Source: Bacteroidota bacterium (GTDB lineage: Bacteria > Bacteroidota > Bacteroidia > Flavobacteriales > Weeksellaceae). From it: 64,000 bases of DNA. Position 1 is the first letter of the stretch. Each line of letters starts with the position of its first letter. Shown here piece after piece: positions 53,789-62,093 of this stretch. The notes under the pieces were generated by a model. The model did not search any database and had not been told where the DNA came from. It was given only the letters and a program-made list of their open reading frames with translations. The translations under genes were made by a program, and so were the position numbers. The DNA lies in assembly GCA_023458535.1 (NCBI GenBank), contig JAEWYW010000013.1, positions 1 through 64,000 of the forward strand, read 5' to 3'.

Positions 53789-54244
53789 TTATTTAAATTC
53801 GTTAATATTAATAGTTTTAGGTTGTTGAGCTTCATGCTTGTGCTCAGTTCCTTCATATAAATAAAGGTTTTTAAGCAATGCAGAACCCAATCTGTTCTTA
53901 GGCAACATACCTTTTACAGATTTTTCTAAAATTCTTAATTCATTCTTCTTTTTAAGCTCATCAGCAGTTAATGACTTCTGTCCACCAGGATAACCTGTAT
54001 GCCAGATGTACGTTTTGTCATTCCACTTGTTTCCTGAAAGAGTAACTTTCCCAGCATTTAAAACGATTACGTTATCACCACAATCTACGTGAGGTGTAAA
54101 GTTCGTTTTGTGCTTACCTCTCAAAATCTTTGCAACCGCAGAAGCAAGTCTTCCCAACGGCTGTCCTTCAGCGTCTACCACAACCCATTCTTTATTAGCG
54201 GTAGCTTTGTTAGCTGAAACGGTTTTGTAACTTAATGTATTCAC
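53789..54244 (-). CDS. rplM: 50S ribosomal protein L13
   Basis: A 151-residue L13 (WVVVDAEGQPLGRLASAVA, HTGYPGGQKSLTADEL, GMLPKNRLGSALLKNLYLY). It is the first gene of the rplM-rpsI operon. TACCTTTG on the minus strand (54289-54296) is a good -7 match 45 bases before the start. Confidence 0.97.
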   Translation of the reverse strand: MNTLSYKTVSANKATANKEWVVVDAEGQPLGRLASAVAKILRGKHKTNFTPHVDCGDNVIVLNAGKVTLSGNKWNDKTYIWHTGYPGGQKSLTADELKKKNELRILEKSVKGMLPKNRLGSALLKNLYLYEGTEHKHEAQQPKTININEFK

Positions 54245-54288
54245 AATTTAAAGTTAAAGATTAAACATAATTTTCCCAATAAGGGTGT

Positions 54289-54296
54289 GCAAAGGT
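54289..54296 (-). promoter_or_regulatory. -7 element of the rplM-rpsI operon
   Basis: Reads TACCTTTG on the minus strand (TAnnTTTG). No TTG is seen at the usual spacing upstream. Confidence 0.45.
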
Positions 54297-54375
54297 AGGA
54301 TTTTTTTTTGTAATACTAAAATCTTATTTATTTTATTGGTATTATTTGTATAAAGATCAGAGCCTCAAAGTTATT

Positions 54376-54393
54376 CTTGGCACAAACATTGCA
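54376..54393 (+). promoter_or_regulatory. Sigma-54-type promoter
   Basis: CTTGGCACAAACATTGCA contains TTGGCAC and TTGCA with GG at 54379-54380 and GC at 54391-54392, exactly ten bases apart. This matches the RpoN consensus (TGGCAC-N5-TTGC). Start of transcription would be near 54404. No plus-strand gene follows before 59048, but a terminator does at 54477. Confidence 0.55.
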
Positions 54394-54403
54394 AAAACAA
54401 AGA

Positions 54404-54512
54404 TTATAGAGTGGAACACACTTTTTATACCTACACAAATTTATTATATATATAACCTTTCACTTAATTTTATTGAAAAAAAGGATGTCGCATTTTTCGG
54501 CATCCTTTTTTA
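54404..54512 (+). ncRNA. Candidate sigma-54-driven small RNA
   Basis: A stretch of about 109 bases between the sigma-54-type promoter and a strong intrinsic terminator. There is no ATG-started ORF before the hairpin, so if transcribed it is non-coding. It lies between two minus-strand units and is not needed as a terminator by either. This is inference from the two signals; no expression data are available. Confidence 0.4.
54477..54512. terminator. Terminator hairpin with runs on both sides
   Basis: AAGGATGTCG (54481-54490) pairs with CGGCATCCTT around CATTTTT, with A-run before and T-run after. It ends the candidate small RNA on the plus strand; read on the minus strand it could also stop read-through. 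Confidence 0.8.
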
Positions 54513-54663
54513 TTATTCAGTTCGCATGGTTGATTTTAACAAACATAAAATCAACTAATTATGTAACAATCAAAATCTAAGGAAATTTGCACTAATTTTC
54601 AAGTTGCAACCTGTTTACGAATATTTATAGCGATTTCAATGATTGTAATCTTACAACAATAAA

Positions 54664-54687
54664 CCTCAACACGCGCTTGTGATGAGG
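54664..54687 (-). terminator. Hairpin after the T9SS type B gene
   Basis: CCTCA-A-CAC and GTG-A-TGAGG form a stem with an A-A mismatch around GCGCTT, flanked by AAT/ATT pairs. It lies 39 bases after the stop of the 54726-57818 gene on the minus strand; the following bases are T-rich but not a clean run. Confidence 0.55.
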
Positions 54688-54725
54688 TCCATTGTTATTT
54701 GCAAAATTCTTATGATTAGGTAACC

Positions 54726-57700
54726 TTAATCTCTATTTTTCACCAATATCCATCCAGTATATTTAACTGGTGTTTTTTCGGCATTAGATTCTGTCCAATG
54801 TACTTCATACCAATAAGTACCCGTAACAATCTTTTTATCAAAGTGTTTACCGTCCCATTTGAAGTTATTGAATTTTTCCCCTGTAAAAACTTTGTTTCCG
54901 TATCTGTCATACACATTAAAGACCAAATTGTCTTTGTAGGATAGTGAGCTATAATCAACATAATCATTCACATTATCGCCGTTAGGTGTAATTGCATTTA
55001 CTAGATTAGGGACAGTTACGCTTACTTGTACAGGCAAACAATCAAGAGCATCTTTAACATAGAATACATGCTGACCTCTTGAAAGTCCATTAAATACATT
55101 TGAATCTTGCCATGTTGATACTCCATCTACAGAATATTTATATGGAGGAACACCGCCAGTAACCATAACTGTAGCCTTGTCATTAGTGATGTCTACACCA
55201 GTAATAACTGGATCAGCAGATTTTGAAACAGTAACTTTCTGCTTTGTGATACAACCGTTAAATTTTAAATTTACCCAGTATTCACCAATACCAACACCAG
55301 AAATAGATTGTGTAGTAGCTCCTGTACTCCATTCATAACTTTCATATCCTGGACCAGCGTCAAGAGTTGTTCTGCTATCAATACAAATAAACTTATCTGT
55401 TAAAAGAGGTGATCTTTTCGGAGGTATTACATTTAAGGCAATTTTTGCAATTGCGTAACAATTATTAGCGTCATAAACCCTTACATAAACGTTTGTTGTA
55501 TGAGAAATATAGTTAGCAGGATCTGTGATTACATTAGCGTCGGCTTCTGCGTCTGCTAGTGTTGCATAATATTTTTTAGTAGCATTAAGATTGGTCGAAA
55601 CCGTGGCAATCGTTAGGTTGAATTTAGCCCTCATCTCATCATCAGCAATGAAACATGCGCTTAAACTAGCCGCCTGTACCACAGGAACAGGATAAAATGC
55701 TAAAGTAATCTTGGCAGTCGCCAGACATCCTTCTACAGTTTGAATTTTCACAAAAACCTCCGCTGGGGCAGTAGACAAATATGCATCTGGATTAGTAATT
55801 AAATTAATACCTGCATTGAGATCTGCCATCGTTCTGTAAAAACTCTTGATTGGGTTAGGATACTGAGTAACCTGTGCTTCATTAAGGTTGAATACACCTT
55901 TGCCATTATACTGACAAGCATTAATTGTAACATTAGTTCCTTGGAATGGGAATATATTAAAGTTCGCCGTTACTTCCTCACAGTCCGTAAATTCTGGCAC
56001 ATTTCCGCAGAATTTATATACAATTTTATCCGGACCTAAATAACCAGGATTGGGTGTATATGTTATAATTCCTGTTGTTGGGTCTATCGTTGCTGTACCA
56101 TGTTGTGGTGGTGTGATGATAGTGACCGTGTTTGGGACAGGCGTTTGAGTAGAAGTAGTAAAGGTTGGAGTAATTTTTAATGTACAATTAACATCATAAT
56201 TTTTAGTTGTAACCGTCAAACATCTAAAAACCTTATACACAGGTGTTGTAACAGGTGTACAAGAACCCATTGTCACTTTACATGTGTAATTCCCTGGAGT
56301 TGTGGGAGTATAAGTGTGGGTCGTGGCTCCTGGTATTGCTGTTCCATTTAACGACCACTGATAAGTGTCGTATCCGTCGTTTACTTCTAGAATAATACCA
56401 GGTATACAGTCTCCTGTCTGTTTGGAAATTACAGGTATAGAAGAAAAACCAGCAAAATACCCTCCATATCCAGCAGAACTATAACCTCCATTAACTCCAG
56501 CGGTAACTGCTTTATTAGATTCAACAACTATATTGCCTGTAATACCAGGAATGGAATAAGTTACCCATTGATTATTTCCTGTTAAAGGAAAAGGACCTTG
56601 TGCCGCTGGTGGTACAGTACCATTTACCATGACGGTTGCACCAGTTTCCGTTAAAATATTTAATTTAAAAAGAAAACTTGAAGTAGGTGTACCACTTGTA
56701 GATGCGGTCAGAGGCATTTCACTCACATTCCCGATTTCGTCAATTTTCCTCGGTAAAAAACAATTTAAAGGGGGAATATAATTAAAGCCTCCAGTAGCAT
56801 TATCTGAACCTCTACTTATTAGTTGGTAAACATAGATATTATGCGAACTACTGATAAACATATTTGCATGGTCTGTTGCTTGTGCAATATAATTTGAATC
56901 TTGAACGTGATACCATTGCCCTTCGTTAAGTGTTGTAAGAGGAGTTGTTGAACCGTTAACAAATATTTGCGTATTATCTTCGGTAGCTACCACTATTGCT
57001 CCTTCAGGATTAGTACTAGGATTTGTAGATAAAGTCTTTACCATCGCAAACGTATTTCCCAATCTATTCACTGGCACTGCTTGATCAAGAATCAGATCTG
57101 ATCCACCACTAAATCCTGCACCAAAGTTTCCGTTCGAATTACCGTTAGTGAGCGTTATAGGCTTTGTTGATTCTATTTTTGCTCCAATGAAGCCTGAACG
57201 GTTTGCAGGAGTTGTACTAGTTCCGCTTAATAGGAAGGATTGACCTTTGTTCAATATAACTGTTTGTGAGTTTCCACCTCCAGTTGGAGTTCCACCAGTA
57301 AACACCAGTCCAGGTGTATTCCAAGAAAATGTTACTGACGTATTATCCTCCGTTGCCATCACGCCAGCTGTGAAATTTGTGGAAGTGTTTATATTTTGAG
57401 GCGTGGCAGTTACATAAAATTTATTGCCAATACCTGCTTTCCCCTTACTAGTGAAAATTTCACCATGGACGCTTTGGTAGATTCTTAATGTTGCGAAAAA
57501 GGGTTTTGTACCTTGAAGATACAATCCCTTGCTAATCACTTTAAAGCCGTCAGTAGCCGTGCTAGCAGAAATAATATCTTTATCAACAAAGAAAACTTTT
57601 GGACCACCCTTACTAATTGTAACAGATCCCAGTTGGACATTATTATTAAAAATTTTGACCTCAAAGGGAGTTACGGAATCCGTTGATAGATAAAGTGCGT

Positions 57701-57818
57701 GAAAATAACCTGGCTGATTGGTATAGTATGGTGCTATCCAATGTTCTGTATCTTTCTGTGCAAACGAAAACTGCATTGTAAATAAAAACAATACAAAACT
57801 GAGTAGAAATTTTTTCAT
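54726..57818 (-). CDS. Large T9SS type B sorting-domain surface protein
   Basis: A 1030-residue secreted protein with signal peptide (MKKFLLSFVLFLFTMQFSFA). The first half is beta-rich with repeated ATEDNT(S/Q) motifs, reminiscent of IgGFc-binding N-terminal domains (similarity judged by eye). The middle has Ig-like and cadherin-like segments (TPNPGYLGPDKIVYKFCG). The last 90 residues are the gliding-motility-associated C-terminal domain AITPNGDNVNDY...VYDRYGNKVF...GTYWYEVHW, the T9SS type B sorting signal. Probably a cell-surface adhesin; the partner is unknown. It lies between tsf and rplM, all on the minus strand. Confidence 0.88.
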   Translation of the reverse strand: MKKFLLSFVLFLFTMQFSFAQKDTEHWIAPYYTNQPGYFHALYLSTDSVTPFEVKIFNNNVQLGSVTISKGGPKVFFVDKDIISASTATDGFKVISKGLYLQGTKPFFATLRIYQSVHGEIFTSKGKAGIGNKFYVTATPQNINTSTNFTAGVMATEDNTSVTFSWNTPGLVFTGGTPTGGGNSQTVILNKGQSFLLSGTSTTPANRSGFIGAKIESTKPITLTNGNSNGNFGAGFSGGSDLILDQAVPVNRLGNTFAMVKTLSTNPSTNPEGAIVVATEDNTQIFVNGSTTPLTTLNEGQWYHVQDSNYIAQATDHANMFISSSHNIYVYQLISRGSDNATGGFNYIPPLNCFLPRKIDEIGNVSEMPLTASTSGTPTSSFLFKLNILTETGATVMVNGTVPPAAQGPFPLTGNNQWVTYSIPGITGNIVVESNKAVTAGVNGGYSSAGYGGYFAGFSSIPVISKQTGDCIPGIILEVNDGYDTYQWSLNGTAIPGATTHTYTPTTPGNYTCKVTMGSCTPVTTPVYKVFRCLTVTTKNYDVNCTLKITPTFTTSTQTPVPNTVTIITPPQHGTATIDPTTGIITYTPNPGYLGPDKIVYKFCGNVPEFTDCEEVTANFNIFPFQGTNVTINACQYNGKGVFNLNEAQVTQYPNPIKSFYRTMADLNAGINLITNPDAYLSTAPAEVFVKIQTVEGCLATAKITLAFYPVPVVQAASLSACFIADDEMRAKFNLTIATVSTNLNATKKYYATLADAEADANVITDPANYISHTTNVYVRVYDANNCYAIAKIALNVIPPKRSPLLTDKFICIDSRTTLDAGPGYESYEWSTGATTQSISGVGIGEYWVNLKFNGCITKQKVTVSKSADPVITGVDITNDKATVMVTGGVPPYKYSVDGVSTWQDSNVFNGLSRGQHVFYVKDALDCLPVQVSVTVPNLVNAITPNGDNVNDYVDYSSLSYKDNLVFNVYDRYGNKVFTGEKFNNFKWDGKHFDKKIVTGTYWYEVHWTESNAEKTPVKYTGWILVKNRD

Positions 57819-58035
57819 AATACGGAATTGAGTTAGTTACAAAATTAGAATTTTTTTCTGAATATTGTTATGCATTTAAGAATAAACTTAATATTTTACA
57901 AGTGGTTACTGATTATGTTGCAAATTGGGTAATCATTAAGCAGTTATTTCCCAAATCTAAAAATTCACTCATAAAACACATATTTATATCTTGAATAATA
58001 AAATGTTATGCAATCATTAGAATTTTAGCTATAAT

Positions 58036-58069
58036 AAAAAATCCCGATGCATAAACACCGGGATTTTTT
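58036..58069 (-). terminator. Terminator after tsf
   Basis: ATCCCG (58041-58046) pairs with CGGGAT (58059-58064), extended by A/T runs, with a 12-base loop. It ends tsf, so the T9SS gene downstream is a separate transcript. Confidence 0.8.
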
Positions 58070-58088
58070 ATTGTTATTTGAATTGATC

Positions 58089-58913
58089 TTACGATAAACT
58101 TGCTCTTACAAAACCAACTACTTTTAAGTCTCCATCTACAGATTTTACGTAATCTGCAACAGACATTGCTCCATCTTTAATGAATGCTTGGTGTACCAAA
58201 GTATTGTCTTTGTAGAATCTCTGCATTTTTCCTTTAAGAATGTTCTCGATGATGTTTTCTGGCTTTCCTTCTTTTACCAAAAGTTCTTTTTCGATTTCTA
58301 ATTCTTTATCGATCGTTTCCTGAGAAACTTGAGTTTCGTCTAATGCAATCGGGTTCATTGCAGCAATCTGCATTGCTACAGCGTGTGCAACCTCAGCAGC
58401 ACCATCAACTCTTGCAGAAAGAGATGCTATTGCAGCGATCTTATTACCTGCGTGGATGTAAGCTCCCAAGAATGGTCCTTCGATTCTTTCGAAAGCTCCG
58501 ATTTCAATTTTCTCACCAATAACACCCGTTTGCTCCACTAATTTATCAGCAACACTAATACCGTGGAAATCTGAAGCTAAGAATTCTTCTTTAGAAGCAT
58601 AATTCATCGCCTGCTCAGCCAATTCATAAGCCAATTCCACGAAAGCTTCGTTTTTAGCAACAAAGTCAGTCTCACAATTCAAAGAGATGATGATACCCAA
58701 AGTGTTATCCTCATTTACTCTTGCGATTACTGCACCTTCAGTAGATTCTCTATCCGCTCTGTTAGCAGCAACTTTCTGTCCTTTTTTTCTAAGGATATCG
58801 ATTGCTTTTTCGAAATCTCCTTCTGCTTCTACTAACGCTTTTTTGCAGTCCATCATACCTGCACCCGTTGTGTTTCTTAGTTTTGCTACATCTGCAGCAG
58901 CTGGTGTATACAT
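58089..58913 (-). CDS. tsf: Translation elongation factor Ts
   Basis: A 274-residue EF-Ts with the N-terminal UBA-like domain (VAKLRNTTGAGMMDCKKAL), VAANRADRESTEGAV, LNCETDFVAKNEAF and the dimerisation region (MQIAAMNP). It exchanges GDP on EF-Tu. In most bacteria it directly follows rpsB; here it is upstream of, and 4.9 kb from, rpsB and has its own -7 element (TATCTTTG, minus strand, 58967-58974) and terminator. Confidence 0.96.
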   Translation of the reverse strand: MYTPAAADVAKLRNTTGAGMMDCKKALVEAEGDFEKAIDILRKKGQKVAANRADRESTEGAVIARVNEDNTLGIIISLNCETDFVAKNEAFVELAYELAEQAMNYASKEEFLASDFHGISVADKLVEQTGVIGEKIEIGAFERIEGPFLGAYIHAGNKIAAIASLSARVDGAAEVAHAVAMQIAAMNPIALDETQVSQETIDKELEIEKELLVKEGKPENIIENILKGKMQRFYKDNTLVHQAFIKDGAMSVADYVKSVDGDLKVVGFVRASLS

Positions 58914-58966
58914 AGTATTATTTTTTTATTTTAGTATTCTTAATAATGCTCTTTTTTTGAGCCATG

Positions 58967-58974
58967 CAAAGATA
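58967..58974 (-). promoter_or_regulatory. -7 element before tsf
   Basis: Reads TATCTTTG on the minus strand, 53 bases before the tsf start. No clear TTG at -33. Confidence 0.4.
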
Positions 58975-59047
58975 ATAATTTTCATATAAACTAAAAGATA
59001 AGTTTTTACGTTCTATTATAATATTTAATAAATTTGAAGAAAAACAC

Positions 59048-59761
59048 ATGAAAAAGATATTCATATTGGTTTTACTCAGCATATTTTCGCTTGGTTTTTC
59101 GCAAAAGAAGAAAACGAAAGCTAAAGCAAAAACGGTAGTAGAAAAGGAAACAGTAATCATCTACACCGAAGAACAAGCTGAGACTACCAAAGAGCCTAGA
59201 ATTATTGCAGGATTTATTAAGCAAAATCCTACTCACCCAAAAGTAAATCAATTCAAAAGAAAATTAGTAGAATTAATAATGGCTGATAACTCTGTGGAAG
59301 CCAAACCCAATATAACCCCGATTAATCAAGATAAAATTGCCACCATTGTAAAAAACAACGAGCTCAACAGCAAAGTTTCCAAAGAAGAAATTAAAAAAGA
59401 TATTGCCATGGCTGCAAAGGCTGATGCTATAAAATCTACTGCTGCCAAAACCTCTAGCGGTACCGCGAAAAGAACCGAGCCTAGTGAACAAAGTAAGAAA
59501 ACAGCAGCAATGCTTACGCACCTCTTCAGTACAGACCCTAACAATTCTGAGGCGTATATCAACATTAAAAATAAGTCGAAATGCAATCTTATTGTAAAAT
59601 TCAGCGGTAAGAAGTACTACAATCTGGATGTTCCAGCGAACGGACAGAATTTTATTCTTATTGATAAAGGAGATTATGTACTCACAACCATGGTTTGCGA
59701 CGCGAAATATTCTTCCATTAAAAAAATTTCAAGAGACATTGAAATCACCCTTGCTAACTAA
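59048..59761 (+). CDS. Secreted paralogue family member A4 (unknown function)
   Basis: A 237-residue protein with signal peptide (MKKIFILVLLSIFSLGFS) and a Lys/Ala-rich start. It keeps the layout of the 49648 gene: RIIAGFIKQNPTHPKVNQF (about 51-69), an Ala/Lys/Thr-rich linker (AAKTSSGTAKRTEPSEQS), TAAMLTHLFSTDPNNSE, and KNKSKCNLIVKFSG with MVCDAKYSSIK. TAAATTTG at 59029-59036 is a likely -7 element. It is 6.7 kb from the other three and transcribed alone. Confidence 0.75.
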   Translation: MKKIFILVLLSIFSLGFSQKKKTKAKAKTVVEKETVIIYTEEQAETTKEPRIIAGFIKQNPTHPKVNQFKRKLVELIMADNSVEAKPNITPINQDKIATIVKNNELNSKVSKEEIKKDIAMAAKADAIKSTAAKTSSGTAKRTEPSEQSKKTAAMLTHLFSTDPNNSEAYINIKNKSKCNLIVKFSGKKYYNLDVPANGQNFILIDKGDYVLTTMVCDAKYSSIKKISRDIEITLAN

Positions 59762-60487
59762 CTATTGAAGTTTTTCTAGAAAAGGTTGTATTTGTACAAG
59801 AGTTTTTTTCAATCTTTTGTAATACTGAAAGCTTGATTGAATTAAAAATGATAAAAATAAAATCAGCGAATTAAAATACAGCACTGTAAAAATGCTTTTT
59901 GTACTCCAATGTCCTTTAAGCATATCAGAAAATTCTTGGTGGAACATATCCCAATTAGCGGACTGGAAGATTACACTTACTAAACCACTACTTGAAACTG
60001 CAAGAAATCCCCAATTGGTTCCAATAAGAACAGGATTTTGTTGAAATTTTTTAAACAGCTTTCTGTGTTTTTTATTCATAAAGAGGGCCACAACGACAAA
60101 TAAAACATACAAAATACCATAGCCAATCTGAAAATATCTTACCTGTTCGGAAGAGATGTTTACAAAAATAATATCCAAGAAAATTGTCGTTAGCAATACT
60201 GCAGGCAAAATCTTTACGACATCTTGTTTCCATCGTTTATGCGTAACGGTTTTCATTATTTGAGAAATATCATCAAAACTATAGCGTACATCGTAGGTCA
60301 TCTTCAAATCCTGCAACCATGAACTTTTTGTTGCCATCCAGGCTTCTTCAAAAGTAAGTTGATGCTCATCTTGCAAAGAAGTAATTTGTGACACCATATG
60401 ATCGAAGACTTCCGCAGCGATATCGAGAGAAAGTTTTTTATCCAAAAGATATTGTATGACGATTTGTTCTTGTTCGTGATTCAACAT
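59762..60487 (-). CDS. Membrane protein with HAAS-like N-terminal domain
   Basis: A 241-residue protein. The N-terminal 60 residues (LLDKKLSLDIAAEVFDHMVSQ, then LTFEEAWMATKSSWLQDLK) resemble the HAAS/DUF1700-type domain often placed next to PadR regulators. Four or so hydrophobic segments follow (about 86-110, 118-137, 150-175 and 198-222). It follows the second membrane gene (60498) by ten bases in the PadR operon. The role is unknown. Confidence 0.7.
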   Translation of the reverse strand: MLNHEQEQIVIQYLLDKKLSLDIAAEVFDHMVSQITSLQDEHQLTFEEAWMATKSSWLQDLKMTYDVRYSFDDISQIMKTVTHKRWKQDVVKILPAVLLTTIFLDIIFVNISSEQVRYFQIGYGILYVLFVVVALFMNKKHRKLFKKFQQNPVLIGTNWGFLAVSSSGLVSVIFQSANWDMFHQEFSDMLKGHWSTKSIFTVLYFNSLILFLSFLIQSSFQYYKRLKKTLVQIQPFLEKLQ

Positions 60488-60497
60488 ATTTTTCTAT

Positions 60498-61121
60498 TTA
60501 CACTAAAATTTTATTTTTTTTAATCTTAAAATACAGCAATTGAAGCTGAAGACCACATCCTAAAAACACAGCAAAATCCCTAATTGTATTTTTAATATCG
60601 AGTTGATTTGAACTCATCAGGTCAATGATACCAAAACCTAAAATAGCTACTACACAATTGATGAAAAATAAGCGGATTAAGAGTGGATGAAAAGAAATCT
60701 GCAGCATTTGAAATATCGTTATTTTCCTGAATGCAATAGCCCCTACATAGAAAACTAGTACCGTAAGAAATACAGCTATAAGAAGATAGGAGAAGTAATC
60801 GGGAAATATTACCGTAAAACCAGACACGATAACGGCAAATACGAATGCATTTCTAAAAATCAATTTGAATTGATCTTGAATTAACCTCTTCTCGAGTTTT
60901 GTAACTTTTGTAAAAGTGAATAAATCTGCTTTTACCATCTGCAAATCTTTTTGCCAGGCAAGTCTTGTATTGAGAAAAGCGGATTCAAAATCTAAATTTT
61001 TCTCCAGCATTTCAGCATCTATTTGAGCGATAAAATGACTTTCAACTTCTTTTAATAATGGTTGAGAGAGTTTTTTAGTCTCGAGATAAGCTTCAATTCT
61101 TCTTATTTGTTCTGCCGTCAT
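60498..61121 (-). CDS. Membrane protein with HAAS-like N-terminal domain
   Basis: A 207-residue protein with an N-terminal helical part (KLSQPLLKEVESHFIAQIDAE, then LDFESAFLNTRLAWQKDLQ) like that of the next gene, followed by four hydrophobic segments. It starts three bases after the PadR stop. The pair are probably paralogues with the same layout. The function is unknown; regulation of, or by, PadR is an inference from context. Confidence 0.7.
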   Translation of the reverse strand: MTAEQIRRIEAYLETKKLSQPLLKEVESHFIAQIDAEMLEKNLDFESAFLNTRLAWQKDLQMVKADLFTFTKVTKLEKRLIQDQFKLIFRNAFVFAVIVSGFTVIFPDYFSYLLIAVFLTVLVFYVGAIAFRKITIFQMLQISFHPLLIRLFFINCVVAILGFGIIDLMSSNQLDIKNTIRDFAVFLGCGLQLQLLYFKIKKNKILV

Positions 61122-61124
61122 ATT

Positions 61125-61451
61125 TTACATATTAAAAATTGAGTTCAAATTAAAAATATAGCTTTTCATTTCAGTTTCATATTGAGATTGCTGCTTCTTG
61201 CCTTTGTCGGTAAGAAAGTAGTATTTCCGGTCTCGTCCGTTTACATTCTGCAGTTCGGAAGTAATAAGGCCATCATCCTCTAGTTTGTGCAAAAGTGGGT
61301 AAAGAGCACCTTCAGTCATTTCCAACTCACCTTTTGTAAGTTCTTTGGCGCGCTGCGTCATTTGGTAGCCATACATTTTCACTTCCTTGGCCAATAATTT
61401 CAAAATAATGTTTTGAAGGGTTCCTTTGTATAATTTATTGTTTTTAGACAT
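61125..61451 (-). CDS. PadR family transcriptional regulator
   Basis: A 108-residue PadR-type regulator of the minimal length: winged helix (GTLQNIILKLLAKEVKMYGYQM, EMTEGALYPLLHKLEDDGLI, GRDRKYYFLTDKGK) with a short dimerisation helix. PadR proteins usually repress their own operon. Two HAAS-like membrane genes follow, and two direct repeats in its promoter suggest autoregulation. The ligand is unknown. Confidence 0.9.
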   Translation of the reverse strand: MSKNNKLYKGTLQNIILKLLAKEVKMYGYQMTQRAKELTKGELEMTEGALYPLLHKLEDDGLITSELQNVNGRDRKYYFLTDKGKKQQSQYETEMKSYIFNLNSIFNM

Positions 61452-61454
61452 ACC

Positions 61455-61500
61455 TAATTTTCTTACGCATCACAAATGTATATATAATTTTCTTATGTAT
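61455..61500 (-). promoter_or_regulatory. PadR promoter with two direct repeats
   Basis: TAATTTTCTTACGCAT (61455-61470) and TAATTTTCTTATGTAT (61485-61500) are 16-bp direct repeats with start positions exactly 30 bp apart, differing at two positions. Between them the minus strand reads TACATTTG (61473-61480), a -7 match. Such a layout would let a repressor cover the start region. Confidence 0.6.
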
Positions 61501-61536
61501 TAACATGTCGAAGAATATTTTGATAATTTTGCAACA

Positions 61537-62091
61537 ATGCAAGCCGAAAAAATTATATTAGGAATAGATCCAGGAACCGCAATAATGGGCTTCGGACTGA
61601 TTTCTATAAAAAAAGGGAAGATGGAAATTATTTCTCTACACGAACTTCTATTGAAGAAATATCCCAACCACGAAACCAAACTCAAGTATATTTTTGAAAA
61701 AACCCTAGCTTTGATTGATGAATTTCATCCTGATGAGGTTGCTTTGGAAGCTCCATTTTTTGGTAAAAATGTTCAAAGTATGCTCAAACTGGGGCGCGCA
61801 CAGGGTGTGGCGATGGCTGCAAGCTTGTACCGCAATGTTCCCATCACAGAATATTCGCCAAAAAAGGTGAAAATGGCAATTACGGGTAACGGTAATGCAA
61901 GCAAGGAACAAGTTGCGGGGATGCTCCAAAATTTATTTCAGCTTAAAGAATTCCCCACAAAGTATTTAGACGCTACAGATGGATTGGCGGTAGCGGTTTG
62001 TCATCACTTTAATTCTGGAAGTTTAGGTCAGGAAAAATCTTACTCTGGTTGGGAAAGTTTTCTCAAACAAAATCCAGATCGATTAAAATAA
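61537..62091 (+). CDS. ruvC: Crossover junction endodeoxyribonuclease RuvC
   Basis: A 184-residue RuvC resolvase. It has the RNase-H-like start ILGIDPGTAIMGFGLI with the first catalytic Asp, the Glu in ALEAPFFGKN, and the C-terminal DATDGLAVAVCHH. It cuts Holliday junctions with RuvAB. TAATTTTG at 61524-61531 is a possible -7 element. ruvA and ruvB are not adjacent. Confidence 0.95.
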   Translation: MQAEKIILGIDPGTAIMGFGLISIKKGKMEIISLHELLLKKYPNHETKLKYIFEKTLALIDEFHPDEVALEAPFFGKNVQSMLKLGRAQGVAMAASLYRNVPITEYSPKKVKMAITGNGNASKEQVAGMLQNLFQLKEFPTKYLDATDGLAVAVCHHFNSGSLGQEKSYSGWESFLKQNPDRLK

Positions 62092-62093
62092 CA

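Larger units (their letters stand above)
54245..54725. other. 481-base intergenic region between rplM and the T9SS protein
   Basis: No credible gene on either strand. It holds, from left to right, the rplM -7 element, a plus-strand sigma-54-type promoter (54376-54393), a terminator hairpin (54477-54512) and a second hairpin (54664-54687). The 70-codon open frame at 54346 contains the promoter and the hairpin and is rejected. Confidence 0.6.

Noticed and set aside
54346..54558. 70-codon plus-strand ORF in the rplM-T9SS gap
   Set aside because: It runs through the sigma-54-type promoter and the terminator hairpin, and its composition is unlike the neighbouring genes.
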